Shown: positions 16,587 through 25,746, numbered from the stretch's first letter. The stretch: 49,688 nucleotides of DNA from Actinokineospora sp. NBRC 105648 (GCF_030269645.1 NZ_BSTR01000031.1:1-49688), one strand, 5' to 3'. The notes: a model not told the origin generated them from the sequence alone. Numbers and translations are program-made.

Positions 16587-17089
16587 CACACGCTCCTCGC
16601 ACTCGCCGGGTACGCCGCCCGCAGCGCGACGAGCCCGCGCGCGGTCTGGCTCTTGACCGTGCCCGGGGAACACCCGAGCGCACTGGCCACGTCGTCAACG
16701 GACAGGTCCGCGACGAAGCGCAGCACGAGCACGGCTCGTTGTCCGGGTGGCACCCCCAGCAGGGCCGCCCGGAGAACCTGCTGCTCGGGCACGTCCGACT
16801 CGCCGTCGACCGCGGTGTCCGGGACCTCGGGGACGCTGTGCTCGCGGGCCCGGCCACGGCGCCGGGTGTCCAGGAACGCCCTGGTCACCACGGTGCGCAG
16901 GTACGCGTCGGCGGTCTCCCGGCGGATCTTCGACCAGCGCGCGTAGACCTTCACGAACGACTCCTGCGCGATCTCCTCGGCCTCCGCCCAGTCCCCGCAC
17001 AGCGCGTGCGCGATCCGCCGGTAGGTGTCGAAGCGGGCCGAGAAGAACTCGGCGAACTCCGTGTCCCGTGCCCGCGCCAACCCCGACAC
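16586..17089 (-). CDS. SigE-family ECF RNA polymerase sigma factor (second copy)
   Basis: 167 residues with region 2 (FAEFFSARFDTYRRIAHALC..AEEIAQESFVKVYARW) and region 4 (VPPGQRAVLVLRFVADLSVDDVASALGCSPGTVKSQTARG). It belongs to the same SigE-type group as the one at 9375-9866 but is clearly diverged. The GTG at 17089 abuts GGGGAG with no spacing. A TTG three codons later (17080) has an 8-base spacing and may be the true start. It is coupled to the membrane protein downstream. Confidence 0.9.
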   Translation of the reverse strand: MSGLARARDTEFAEFFSARFDTYRRIAHALCGDWAEAEEIAQESFVKVYARWSKIRRETADAYLRTVVTRAFLDTRRRGRAREHSVPEVPDTAVDGESDVPEQQVLRAALLGVPPGQRAVLVLRFVADLSVDDVASALGCSPGTVKSQTARGLVALRAAYPASARSV

Positions 17090-17161
17090 CTCCCCAGTTG
17101 TCGTGGTGTCTACGCACGACGGGCGCCCGGGGTTGCGCGCGCGGCGAGATCAGCGGCGGGA

Positions 17162-18952
17162 TCAGCGGCGGTGGCGGCCGTTGGCGAGCCGGGAGCGCTC
17201 CTCGGCGGTGCCGAACCGGGCGACGTCGCGGTCGCGGATGAACCCGAGCCGGTCCGGCGCGTGCATGCGCATCCGGATCCGGTTGGTGTCCGGCGGGATC
17301 TTGCCCTGGGTGGCCTTGCTCATCACGATCACCACCAGGAACGCGATCGGCACGGTGGCCAGCGCGGGCTGCTGGAAGAAGGCGGGCGCCCAGCCGCCGG
17401 TGTAGCCGCTGATCGTGGTGATCGTCAGCGAGACCAGCACCAGCACCCCACCGACCAGCATCCCGGCCGCCGCGCCGACCCAGGTGATCTTGCGCCACCA
17501 GATGCCCAGCAGCAGCACCGGGCAGAAGGTGGAGGCGGCCAGCGCGAAGGACATGCCGACGCTGAGCGAGATGTCGCTGGGCCGCAGCACCAGCGCCAGC
17601 AGCAGCGGCACGCTGCCCGCCAGCGCGGTGCCGAACCGGAAGTCGCGCACCCGGCCCTTGAGCACGTCGGTGGAGAGCACCCCGGCGACGCTGACGACCA
17701 GCCCGGATGAGGTCGACAGGAACGCCGCGAACGCGCCCGCCGCGGTGATCGCGCCGAGGATCTCGCCCAGCGTGTTGGGCGCGATCTTCATCGGCAGCGC
17801 CAGCACGGCCGCGTCGGTGCGGCCGGACACCAGCAGCTCCGGCGCGTAGATCCGCGACAGCGCGCCGAGCAGCATCGGGAAGACGTAGAACAGGCCCAGC
17901 AGCAGCAGCACGTGCAGCGTGGTGCGGCGGGCCGCCTTGCCGTCGGGGTTGGTGTAGAAGCGCACCAGCACGTGCGGCAGGCCCATGGTGCCCAGGAACA
18001 GCGCGATGATCAGCGAGTAGGTGGTGAACAGGTCGCCGGAACCGGTGACCGGGCTCAGCCAGGTCCGGTTGTCACTCGGCGCGCCCTGCACGACCGGGGT
18101 GGCCGAGCCCGCGGTGAAGCGCAGCTCGGTGCCCTCGTCCACGGTGTGCGTGCCCGGCCCCCAGAACGCCACGCCGTCGGCGTTGGCCGAGTCGGCGCGG
18201 CCGGTGATCGTCAGCCACACCGGCTCCTCGACGTGCAGCACCACATCGGTCTCGACGTTCACCGCGGTGTCGGCGGTGAACCGGGGCGGCGCCGCCTCGG
18301 AGAGCCCGGTGGCGCCCAGCCCGCGCACCCCGCCGTCGCCGACGAACAGCACGCACAGCACGAAGGTGGGCGCGGCGATCGCGAAGAGCTTGAGCCAGTA
18401 CTGGAACGCCTGCACGACGGTGACCGCGCGCATGCCGCCGCCGAAGACGTTGACGATCACCACCACCGCCACCAGCGCGCCGCCGACCCAGGTGGGCAGG
18501 GTGGGCAGGATCTGGTGCACGGTCAGGCCCGCGCCCTGGAACTGCGGGACCAGGTAGAGGATCCCGATGAACACCACGAACGCCGTGGAGAGCCTGCGCA
18601 GGCCGCGCGAGCCCAGCCGCGCCTCGGCGAAGTCGGGCAGCGTGTAGGCCCCGGACCGGCGCAGCGGCGCGGCGACGAACAGCATCAGCGCCAGGTAGCC
18701 CGCGGTGAAGCCGATCGGGTACCAGAGCGCGTCGGCGCCGTCCTTGAGCACCAGCCCGGCCACACCGAGGAAGGACGCCGCGGACAGGTACTCGCCGGAG
18801 ACCGCGGCGGCGTTGCGCTGCGAGCGCACGGTGCGCCGGGCGACCAGGAAGTCCTGGGTGGTGCTGGCGAGCCGGGAGCTGCGGAACCCGAGGGAGAACG
18901 TCGCCAGGCCGACGAGCAGGATCGCCGCCACTGCCCACAGGTTCAGTTCCAA
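17162..18952 (-). CDS. Sodium:solute symporter, cation-acetate type (ActP/MctC-like)
   Basis: 596 residues, about 13 membrane helices, SSS family. VSGEYLSAASFLGVAGL near residues 50-70 and the SxxGL-rich core resemble cation/acetate and monocarboxylate symporters. A soluble insert of about 90 residues between helices (about 225-310) is unusual for the family's core. It probably takes up acetate, pyruvate or propionate with sodium or protons. The TTG at 18952 has no strong ribosome-binding site. The DUF485-like gene ends 30 bases upstream. The LytTR regulator at the head of this gene string suggests substrate-sensed induction. Confidence 0.9.
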   Translation of the reverse strand: MELNLWAVAAILLVGLATFSLGFRSSRLASTTQDFLVARRTVRSQRNAAAVSGEYLSAASFLGVAGLVLKDGADALWYPIGFTAGYLALMLFVAAPLRRSGAYTLPDFAEARLGSRGLRRLSTAFVVFIGILYLVPQFQGAGLTVHQILPTLPTWVGGALVAVVVIVNVFGGGMRAVTVVQAFQYWLKLFAIAAPTFVLCVLFVGDGGVRGLGATGLSEAAPPRFTADTAVNVETDVVLHVEEPVWLTITGRADSANADGVAFWGPGTHTVDEGTELRFTAGSATPVVQGAPSDNRTWLSPVTGSGDLFTTYSLIIALFLGTMGLPHVLVRFYTNPDGKAARRTTLHVLLLLGLFYVFPMLLGALSRIYAPELLVSGRTDAAVLALPMKIAPNTLGEILGAITAAGAFAAFLSTSSGLVVSVAGVLSTDVLKGRVRDFRFGTALAGSVPLLLALVLRPSDISLSVGMSFALAASTFCPVLLLGIWWRKITWVGAAAGMLVGGVLVLVSLTITTISGYTGGWAPAFFQQPALATVPIAFLVVIVMSKATQGKIPPDTNRIRMRMHAPDRLGFIRDRDVARFGTAEERSRLANGRHRR

Positions 18953-18982
18953 CGCACCAGGATTCCAGTCGTGGGGAAGCGG

Positions 18983-19378
18983 CTACTTCTCGACCATGTC
19001 GACGAAGTCCCGCTCGTGCCGCTCGGCCAGCACGTTGTACCAATAGCCGATCCCGAACAACAGGGGGAAGGGCAGCACGCCGAGCAGCAGCCAGGGCAGC
19101 GACACCCCGGCGACGGTCACCCCGGACAGGCCCGGGGCCAGGAAGAACACCAGCGGCAGGCTGCCGAAGACGACGGCGATGATCAGGGCGAGCCGGACCG
19201 CGGTCCAGAACTGGGTGCGGATGAACCCGCGCACGACCTCCTCGGCCCAGCTCGTCTGCTCCTCCAGCTCGACCACCGTGCGCAGCACGGTGACCGGGGC
19301 GCGCGAGTCGGCCAGCACCACCCGCTTGCGCCGGGGCCGGGCGGGCGTGGACTCGCCCTCGGCCGGGTACCTGCTCAC
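18983..19378 (-). CDS. DUF485-like small membrane protein
   Basis: 131 residues with a basic N-terminus and two membrane helices (about 58-80 and 88-112). Genes for such proteins (YjcH-like, DUF485) usually precede ActP-type symporters, as here. Its role is probably accessory to the transporter. The GTG at 19378 overlaps the TGA of the LytTR gene (GTGA), so regulator, accessory protein and transporter are probably one transcript. Confidence 0.75.
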   Translation of the reverse strand: MSRYPAEGESTPARPRRKRVVLADSRAPVTVLRTVVELEEQTSWAEEVVRGFIRTQFWTAVRLALIIAVVFGSLPLVFFLAPGLSGVTVAGVSLPWLLLGVLPFPLLFGIGYWYNVLAERHERDFVDMVEK

Positions 19379-20184
19379 GGCCCGCCGCCGCGGACCAGGC
19401 GGTCCTTGAGCTCGCGGGTGTGCCTGCGGCTGACCGGCAGCACCTTCTCCTCGTGCCCGATCACCACCGAGTAGCCGGAACCGCCCATCCGCAGCTCGGT
19501 GATCAGCGAGATCGGCACCAGGTAGGAGCGGTGGATGCGGACGAACCCGGCCTTCTCCCAGCGCTCCTCGAGCTGCGCGAGCGGGATGCGGACCAGGTGC
19601 GAGCCGTCGGAGGTGTAGAGCCGGGCGTAGTCGCCCTGGGCCTCCACCCAGCGCACGGCCGCGCGGGACACCAGCTTCGTGGTGCCCGCCAGCTCGACCG
19701 GGATCACCTCGTCGTCGCGCTGCTCCGGCACCGCGGCGGCGCCCCCGCCGCCGTTCTGGTGGATCTTGGCCAGCACCCGCTCCATGGCCTTGTCCATCCG
19801 CGGTTGCTCGGCGGGCTTGAGCAGGTAGTCCACCGCGCCCAGCTCGAAGGCGGCGACCGCCTCGTGGCTGTGCGCGGTGACGAAGACCAGCACCGGCGCG
19901 GGCTTGAACCCGGCCAGCACCTTGGCCAGCTCCATCCCGGTGAGCCCGGGCATGTCCAGGTCGGCGAAGACCGCGTCGACCACGGACTGGCCCGCCTCCT
20001 TGCGCGCGGCGAGCTCCTCGTCGTCCCCGGCCAGCACGAGGAGCGCCTCGGTGGCGTCGAAGGCGGAGAGGATCCGGCGCACGTGGCGGTTGCCGTTCAG
20101 CCGTTCGACCAGCACGTCCATGCCAGCCTTCTCGTCGTCGACGGCGAGAACGACGAGACCGGGGGTGTTGTTCGCTGTACTCAC
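19375..20184 (-). CDS. LytTR-family response regulator
   Basis: 269 residues. The receiver domain (about 10-140) has D16-D17, phosphoacceptor D75 (FADLDMPG), T103 and K123. A glycine-rich linker at about 144-150 precedes a LytTR DNA-binding domain (about 160-265, with RIHRSYLVP and LPVSRRHTRELKDRL). It is the likely partner of the LytS-like kinase at 21242-22519, from which it is separated by the S49 peptidase gene. By analogy with BtsSR/YpdAB-type systems that sense pyruvate and control transporters, it may regulate the symporter downstream. Confidence 0.93.
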   Translation of the reverse strand: MSTANNTPGLVVLAVDDEKAGMDVLVERLNGNRHVRRILSAFDATEALLVLAGDDEELAARKEAGQSVVDAVFADLDMPGLTGMELAKVLAGFKPAPVLVFVTAHSHEAVAAFELGAVDYLLKPAEQPRMDKAMERVLAKIHQNGGGGAAAVPEQRDDEVIPVELAGTTKLVSRAAVRWVEAQGDYARLYTSDGSHLVRIPLAQLEERWEKAGFVRIHRSYLVPISLITELRMGGSGYSVVIGHEEKVLPVSRRHTRELKDRLVRGGGP

Positions 20185-20319
20185 GGTGAGCGCAATCTTG
20201 CCGATTGGTGCGGTCGCCTGTCCATGGGCAATTCCGGGTCGACCCAGGTCCAGCCCAGAGGGTGAAGCATTCCGACAGATTGTGACAGCCCGTTTACCTT
20301 TTCCGCACCCCCGTGTCCC

Positions 20320-21192
20320 CTACAACCCGAATCGGGACCACGTTGCGCGGTTCTCCACGGCCTCGACAGCGGCGAGTACCCGGTCCGAAGTGGACAGGCC
20401 GAACCCGGGGCCGCCCGCGATGCCCAGCCGGGCCAGCAGCGGCCGCTTGGGCTCGGCGACCGCGACCTCGGCGTCCGGGAAGCGCTTGGCCACCACCGCG
20501 CGTAGGCTGCCCAGCCCGTCGACCAGACCGAGCTCCAGCGCCCTGGCCCCGGTCCAGACCTCCCCGGAGAACAGGTCCTCGGGCGCGCCGACGAGCTTGT
20601 CGCCGCGCCGGTCGCGGACCCAGCCGGTGAACTGGTCGTGCAGCTGCGACTGCAGGCCGGTCAGCCAGGCCACGTCCTCGGGGTTCTCCGGCTGGAACGG
20701 GTCGAGCCGGACCTTGCGGGTGCCCGCGGTGTGCACCCGGCGCTCGACGCCGAAGCGCTCCAGCAGCCCGGACAGGCCGAACCCGGCGGAGACCACGCCG
20801 ATCGAGCCGACCAGCGAGGAGGCGTGCGCGTGGATCTCGTCGCCCGCGCAGGCCAGCCAGTACCCGCCGGAGGCCGCGACGTCCTCGCAGAAGGCGAGCA
20901 CCGGGACGCTCTTGCGCTCGGCCAGCTCGCGGACCCGCTCGGCCACCAGCGCGGACTGGGTCGGCGCGCCGCCCGGGGAGTTGATCGCCAGCGCCACCCC
21001 GACCAGCCGGTCGTGGTCGAAGGCCCTGGTCAGGGCGGACTCCACGGTGTTGATGTTGATGGCGCCGCGGGCCAGCGGGGACGGCGTCGGGGTGATCACC
21101 CCGTGCAGCCGGACGACGGAGACGACCGGGGAGCGGTCGCCCCGCTCGCCGATCCTGGGGAGCCGGGCGGCCAGCTTCTCGGTCACGCTCAT
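20320..21192 (-). CDS. S49 family signal-peptide-peptidase-like serine protease
   Basis: 290 residues, SppA/S49 family. The nucleophile is the serine of SLVGSIGVVS, and the lysine of AGTRKVRLDPF is in the position of the general base. NSPGGAPTQSALVAERV and SGGYWLACAGDEI are family signatures. No membrane helix or signal peptide is evident, so it is a short cytoplasmic or peripheral form. The ATG at 21192 is chosen; an ATG four codons earlier (21204) is also possible. It sits between the kinase and regulator genes, 49 bases from the former and 135 from the latter. Confidence 0.9.
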   Translation of the reverse strand: MSVTEKLAARLPRIGERGDRSPVVSVVRLHGVITPTPSPLARGAININTVESALTRAFDHDRLVGVALAINSPGGAPTQSALVAERVRELAERKSVPVLAFCEDVAASGGYWLACAGDEIHAHASSLVGSIGVVSAGFGLSGLLERFGVERRVHTAGTRKVRLDPFQPENPEDVAWLTGLQSQLHDQFTGWVRDRRGDKLVGAPEDLFSGEVWTGARALELGLVDGLGSLRAVVAKRFPDAEVAVAEPKRPLLARLGIAGGPGFGLSTSDRVLAAVEAVENRATWSRFGL

Positions 21193-21241
21193 ACCTGCCC
21201 ACATTACGTGCGGGTAGCGCGGGGCGACGGGTGAACCCGGC

Positions 21242-22519
21242 TCAGGACCCCGCGTGCGCGGTGGCCTGCGGGGGCACCGGGCCACCCGGGCCGTCCATCT
21301 CCTCGTCGTCGCCGCCGGAGAAGTCCGGCAGGTCGGGGCGCACGCCGGGGAAGTACTTGGGCACCCGCAGGGTGATCTTCATGCCCGCGCCGGGGGCGGT
21401 CTCGACCATCAGCGCGTAGTCGTCGCCGAAGACCTGGCGCATCCGGTGGTTGATGTTGCCCACGCCGACGTGCGACCCGGTCTTGTGCGCGTCGCGCAGG
21501 TCCTCGAACAGCCGGTCGGCGTCCATGCCGACCCCGTCGTCCTCGACGGTGATCAGCGCCTCGTTGCCGTTGTCGTGGGCGAACACGCTGACCGTGCCGC
21601 CGCCGGGCTTCTTGGCGATGCCGTGCCGCACCGCGTTCTCCACCAGCGGCTGCAGCACCAGGAACGGCACCACCACCGACTGCACCTCGGGCGCGATCCG
21701 CAGCCGCACGCTGAGCCGGTCGCCGTAGCGGGCGCACTCGATGGTCAGGTAGCGGTCGATGTTGCTCAGCTCGTCGGCCAGCGTGGCGAAGAGCCCGGAG
21801 GTGCGGAAGGAGTAGCGGGTGAACGCGGCGAAGTCCTGCAGCAGCTCGCGCGACTGCTCCGGGTCGGTGCGGATCAGCGAGGAGATCGTGTTGAGCGTGT
21901 TGTAGATGAAGTGCGGCGAGATCTGCGCGCGCAGCGCCCTGGTCTCGGCCCTGGCCAGCTGCTGCTTGGACTCGTCGAGCTTCGCCAGCTCCAGCTGGAT
22001 GCACAGGAAGCGGGCGACCTCGTCGGCGGCGCGGATGAGCCGGTGGTTGTTCAGCCCGCCGACCACGACCAGCGCGCCCTCCGGCTGGCCGTCGGTGATC
22101 AGCGGCACGATCACCGCCACCCGCATCGGGCAGCTGCCCCGCCTGCGGCACTGCAGGTTCTCGTGCTGGACGTGCGCGCGGTGCCCGTGCCGGACCGCGT
22201 CGAGGATCTGGTCCTCCAGGTCGACGTAGTGGTCGTTGGCGGCACCGTCCCAGGACAGCAGCCGCCCGTCGGCGTCGGAGATGCCGATGGCCACGCACTT
22301 GAGCATCTGCAGCAGCTGCTGGGCGGCCTGGTCGGCGGCCTGCTCGGTGAGCCCGTTGCGCAGCTCCGGGGCGGCCTTGGACAGGCGCTGCACGGTGTCC
22401 AGCACGGCGTCGTGGAACGACCCGGACTTGCGGGGCCTGCACAGCACGACGAACAGACCGAGCACGACGAGCGTGGCGAGCACACCCACGAACGCGCGCT
22501 GGGTCAATAACTGGACCAC
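21242..22519 (-). CDS. LytS-like sensor histidine kinase
   Basis: 425 residues from the GTG at 22519, which has AGGAG nine bases upstream. A GTG at 22582, 21 codons earlier, lacks a ribosome-binding site. One membrane helix (about 9-27), a GAF-like sensor region (about 65-175) with cysteines at 75, 124 and 130, then the His-kinase domain with ISPHFIYNTLN (H203) and an ATPase domain (PLVENAVRHG, DDGVGMD, GVGNINHRMRQVFG). It is the probable partner of the LytTR regulator. The four-base gap after the Fpg/Nei stop suggests co-transcription with the repair gene. Confidence 0.92.
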   Translation of the reverse strand: MVQLLTQRAFVGVLATLVVLGLFVVLCRPRKSGSFHDAVLDTVQRLSKAAPELRNGLTEQAADQAAQQLLQMLKCVAIGISDADGRLLSWDGAANDHYVDLEDQILDAVRHGHRAHVQHENLQCRRRGSCPMRVAVIVPLITDGQPEGALVVVGGLNNHRLIRAADEVARFLCIQLELAKLDESKQQLARAETRALRAQISPHFIYNTLNTISSLIRTDPEQSRELLQDFAAFTRYSFRTSGLFATLADELSNIDRYLTIECARYGDRLSVRLRIAPEVQSVVVPFLVLQPLVENAVRHGIAKKPGGGTVSVFAHDNGNEALITVEDDGVGMDADRLFEDLRDAHKTGSHVGVGNINHRMRQVFGDDYALMVETAPGAGMKITLRVPKYFPGVRPDLPDFSGGDDEEMDGPGGPVPPQATAHAGS

Positions 22520-22586
22520 CTGGTCAGGCTCCTGTTCACCGGCAAGTGTGACAAGGACGGGCTCACGGTACCGCTGCGTCACGGGG

Positions 22587-23450
22587 TTACTTCAGCAAGC
22601 GAGACATCCGCCGGTCGGCGAGCGGCTTCCCCCCGGTCTGGCAGGTCGGGCAGTACTGGAAGGACTTGTCGGCGAAGGACACCTCGCGGACGGTGTCGCC
22701 GCACACCGGGCACGGCAGGCCGGTGCGGGCGTGCACCCGCAGACCGGAGCGCTTCTCGCCCTTGAGCCGGGCGGCGTCCTGGCCCACCGAGCGGGCGACC
22801 GCGTCGGTGAGCACCGTGCGGGCGGCGGCGTAGAGCCGGTCGACCGACTCCTCGTCCAGCCGGGCGGGCGTCGCGTAGGGCGACAGGCGCGCCACGTGCA
22901 TGATCTCGTCGGAGTAGGCGTTGCCGATGCCGGCGATCACCCGCTGGCTGGTGAGCAGGGTCTTGAGCCGCTCGGTGTGGCCCGCGAGCAGCTCGGCGAA
23001 CTCGTCCCTGGTCAGCGCCAGCGCGTCCGGGCCCAGGGTGGCGATCTGCTCGATCGCCGCCGGGTCCTCGGTGATCCACACCGCCAGGCCCTTCTTGGTG
23101 CCCGCCTCGGTCAGGTCGAACCCGGGGCCCTGGCCGGGCGGCCCGAGGTGCACCCGCAGCGCGAGCGGCCCCTTGCCCGGGCGCGGCGGCGCGGCCGACA
23201 TGGTGTCGGCCCAGCGCAGCCAGCCCGCGCGGGCGAGGTGGGTGACCAGGTGCACACCGTCGGCGTCGAGGTCCAGGTACTTGCCGTACCGGTTCGCGGC
23301 CGTGACGGTGCGCCCGTGCAGCGCGGTCCACGGTGGGCTGGCGGTCTTGAGCACGCTGAGCGAGGCCACGTCGACCCGGGCGACCGTCCGGCCGACGGCG
23401 TGTTCGCGCAGGTGGTGGGCCAGGGCCTCGACCTCGGGGAGTTCCGGCAC
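22587..23450 (-). CDS. Fpg/Nei family DNA glycosylase
   Basis: 287 residues. The GTG at 23450 gives the N-terminus (M)PELPEVEAL, so Pro2 becomes the nucleophile after Met removal and Glu3 the proton donor. The GKYLDLD and HLARAGWLRW strands, the helix-two-turn-helix region (QRVIAGIGNAYSDEI) and a C-terminal zinc finger (CPVC...CPTC) are all present. It excises oxidised bases and cleaves the abasic site. HLARAGWL suggests an actinobacterial Nei-like rather than classical MutM protein. No ribosome-binding site is obvious. It heads the kinase gene cluster. Confidence 0.92.
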   Translation of the reverse strand: MPELPEVEALAHHLREHAVGRTVARVDVASLSVLKTASPPWTALHGRTVTAANRYGKYLDLDADGVHLVTHLARAGWLRWADTMSAAPPRPGKGPLALRVHLGPPGQGPGFDLTEAGTKKGLAVWITEDPAAIEQIATLGPDALALTRDEFAELLAGHTERLKTLLTSQRVIAGIGNAYSDEIMHVARLSPYATPARLDEESVDRLYAAARTVLTDAVARSVGQDAARLKGEKRSGLRVHARTGLPCPVCGDTVREVSFADKSFQYCPTCQTGGKPLADRRMSRLLK

Positions 23451-23544
23451 GAGCACAGTGTCGCCGCTGCGGGCCCGGATGTCATGCCTGGCGGTCGAGC
23501 GGTCGCCACCACCCCGCGGGCCGGGTGGCCGAGCGGGTGATCGA

Positions 23545-23982
23545 CTAGGTGATCGGCTTGAGCACGCCCTCGTAGCTGGGCTGGGTGTCCTGGCCGATCT
23601 CCTTGGCGATCCGGGCGATCTCGCCGCGGGCGGTGAAGTACCCGCGCACGGTGCCCATCCAGCGCTCGGTGGCCTCGCCGTCGCCGTCGTCGCCGGTCTC
23701 GGCGACCAGCGTCCACGGTCGGCGCGCGGCCCAGCGCGCCGGGAAGAACAGCGCGAGCAGGAACAGCAGGAAGACCAACCAGGCGGGGACGACCACCGCC
23801 GCGGGCGTCCAGTAGAGCAGCACGATCGCCAGCACACCGATCACCGCGAGCATCACCACGCCGGGCACGTAGCCCGCGGCCACGTCGTGCTCGAAGTCGT
23901 CCTCGGTGGCCGGGGTGCGCCACTCGAGCGTGCCGTGCACGGTCCACAGTCGGCCGTTCACGTCGCGTACCTGACGCGTCAT
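23545..23982 (-). CDS. Conserved two-helix membrane protein
   Basis: 145 residues: a soluble N-terminus (TRQVRDVNGRLWTVHGTLEWRTPATEDDFEHD), two adjacent hydrophobic segments (about 40-60 and 62-82), and a soluble C-terminus. It resembles an actinobacterial family whose name I cannot give with confidence. The ATG at 23982 follows GGAGG with a 7-base gap. It is upstream of the glycosylase gene on the same strand, 94 bases away. The 168 bases before the next gene hold nothing I recognise. Confidence 0.75.
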   Translation of the reverse strand: MTRQVRDVNGRLWTVHGTLEWRTPATEDDFEHDVAAGYVPGVVMLAVIGVLAIVLLYWTPAAVVVPAWLVFLLFLLALFFPARWAARRPWTLVAETGDDGDGEATERWMGTVRGYFTARGEIARIAKEIGQDTQPSYEGVLKPIT

Positions 23983-24150
23983 CTCCTGCCCTCCGGCGCG
24001 GTGCGTGCGTGATCCGGGACATCACACCCACGTTGCTACACCGGGGGACAACGTTACCGCCTCCGCGATGCGCCCAACGGGTGAAATGCCCGACCTGGCC
24101 TCACGCCCACGATTCTCGCACCGGCCACCCAGGTTGATCAACTAGTGTCG

Positions 24151-25746
24151 CTACCTGGGGACCGAGCCCCCGGTCACCGACACCGACACCGACGACCCGG
24201 TCTCGACCCTGGTCCCGCTGGTCCGCCGGGGCTCGTGCCTGCGGGTGTACTCGGTCTGCCTGCTGCTGACCGTGGTCTGCCGGGCGGAGTTGACCTTGGT
24301 GGTGACGGTGGTCTCGGTGATCACGTCGTAGCGGTCGTAGATGGCCCACTTCCGCTCGTAGCGGGTCTGGGTGTAGACGATCGGCAGCGACTCGTCGAAG
24401 ACCTCGACCTGCTGCGTGCCCACCCGCTGCTCGGGCGCGCGCCGGGTGGTCGTCGTGGTCGTGGCCTTGCTGCGCTGCGGCGGCACACCGCTGGTGGCGG
24501 TGTTGGGCGCCCCCGCGCCCGCCGGGATCCGGACGACGTCGCCCGCGGTCTGCGCGGGCAACCGCACCTCCGGCGGCGGGGCGCTGGTGCGGGCGACACC
24601 GTCGTCGTCGCGCCCGGGTGCCGGGGTGTGCGGGTCGGGCGCGCCGGTGCGCCGGGGCCGCGGCGCGGTGGTCGGGGTGCCGGACACCGGCGCCACGTCG
24701 CCCTCGGTGGCGGGCTCCGGGCTGACCACCAACTCGGTCGGCCCCGCCCCGTCGAAGTCGTCGAAGGCGGACGGCTGGCCGCCGGTCCCCCACGGCACCA
24801 GCGCCAGGCCGAATACACCGACCGCGGCCGCCGAGGTCGCCGCGAGGGTGACCTGGAGCTTCGCGCTGGCGAGCAGGCCCTTGACCGCACCCGCCGTGGT
24901 GGCCGCGGTGGCGGTGGTGCCGATCTGCTGCCAGATGGCCAGTGCCGCGACCGGGGCGGCGAGGTAGGCGGCGTGCGCGCGCAGACCGGAGCAGACGTCC
25001 TGCAGCTCTGCCTGCATAGCGGTACAAGAGGGGCAGATGGACAGGTGGGCGCGGACCTTGCGCCGCTCGGTGCCCTTGATGCTGCCCGCGGTGTAGGCGC
25101 CCAGCTTCTCCAGCACCGACCGGCAGCCGGTGGAGCCGCGGTCGACGGTCAGGTGCGCCTGCAGGTAGGCCGCGCGCAGCCCCTGCCGGGCGCGCCGGGC
25201 CAGCGCCGCGGTGGCGTTCGGGCTGAGCCCGAAGTTGCCCGCGACGACCGCGGGCCGCTCCCCCTCGACCTCGACCTTCCACAGCACGCTGCGCCAGCGC
25301 TCGGGCAGGCTGGTGAACGCCCGGGTGATCAGGGTGCGCTCGGTGGCCGCCCCGGTGTTGTCCGGGCCCGCGCCGACGCGGTGGCTGAGCTCCTCGTCGC
25401 TGACCGGGACGTCGCGCTTGCGCGCGTTCCACTCCCAGGCCACCCGGCGGGTCACGATCAGCAGGTAGCCGCGGACGTTGTCCACCGGGCCCGAGCCGCG
25501 GCGGATCGCCTGCAGCACGCGGAAGAACGCCTCGGCGGCCAGGTCCTCGGCCTCGGCGCGGTCGTTGACCAGGCCGAGCGCGAGCCTGCGGACGGCGTCG
25601 CAGTGCCGGGAGAACAGCTCGCCGAAGGCGGCGTCGTCCCCCGAGCGCAGGCGCTGCAGGATTGCGAGGTCCTCGGTGGCGGCGGACGACGGGTCGTCCT
25701 CGCCGTCACGACACCCCCCGGAAGCAGGCCGGTGATTCCCGGTCAT
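24151..25746 (-). CDS. ECF sigma factor fused to zinc anti-sigma-like and membrane domains
   Basis: 531 residues. Sigma region 2 is at about 30-105 (DDAAFGELFSRHCDAVRRLALG..AEDLAAEAFFRVLQA) and region 4 at about 138-195. It is followed by a zinc anti-sigma-like motif H234-x3-C238-x2-C241 (HLSICPSC), hydrophobic segments at about 258-275 and 296-318, and a Thr/Pro-rich C-terminal region of about 200 residues ending in a Ser/Thr/Val-rich stretch. Fusions of this kind are known among actinobacterial ECF groups with C-terminal extensions and are thought to self-regulate. The ATG at 25746 lies 14 bases after GGAGGAGG. A membrane-held sigma factor responding to an outside signal is the likely model. 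Confidence 0.88.
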   Translation of the reverse strand: MTGNHRPASGGCRDGEDDPSSAATEDLAILQRLRSGDDAAFGELFSRHCDAVRRLALGLVNDRAEAEDLAAEAFFRVLQAIRRGSGPVDNVRGYLLIVTRRVAWEWNARKRDVPVSDEELSHRVGAGPDNTGAATERTLITRAFTSLPERWRSVLWKVEVEGERPAVVAGNFGLSPNATAALARRARQGLRAAYLQAHLTVDRGSTGCRSVLEKLGAYTAGSIKGTERRKVRAHLSICPSCTAMQAELQDVCSGLRAHAAYLAAPVAALAIWQQIGTTATAATTAGAVKGLLASAKLQVTLAATSAAAVGVFGLALVPWGTGGQPSAFDDFDGAGPTELVVSPEPATEGDVAPVSGTPTTAPRPRRTGAPDPHTPAPGRDDDGVARTSAPPPEVRLPAQTAGDVVRIPAGAGAPNTATSGVPPQRSKATTTTTTRRAPEQRVGTQQVEVFDESLPIVYTQTRYERKWAIYDRYDVITETTVTTKVNSARQTTVSSRQTEYTRRHEPRRTSGTRVETGSSVSVSVTGGSVPR

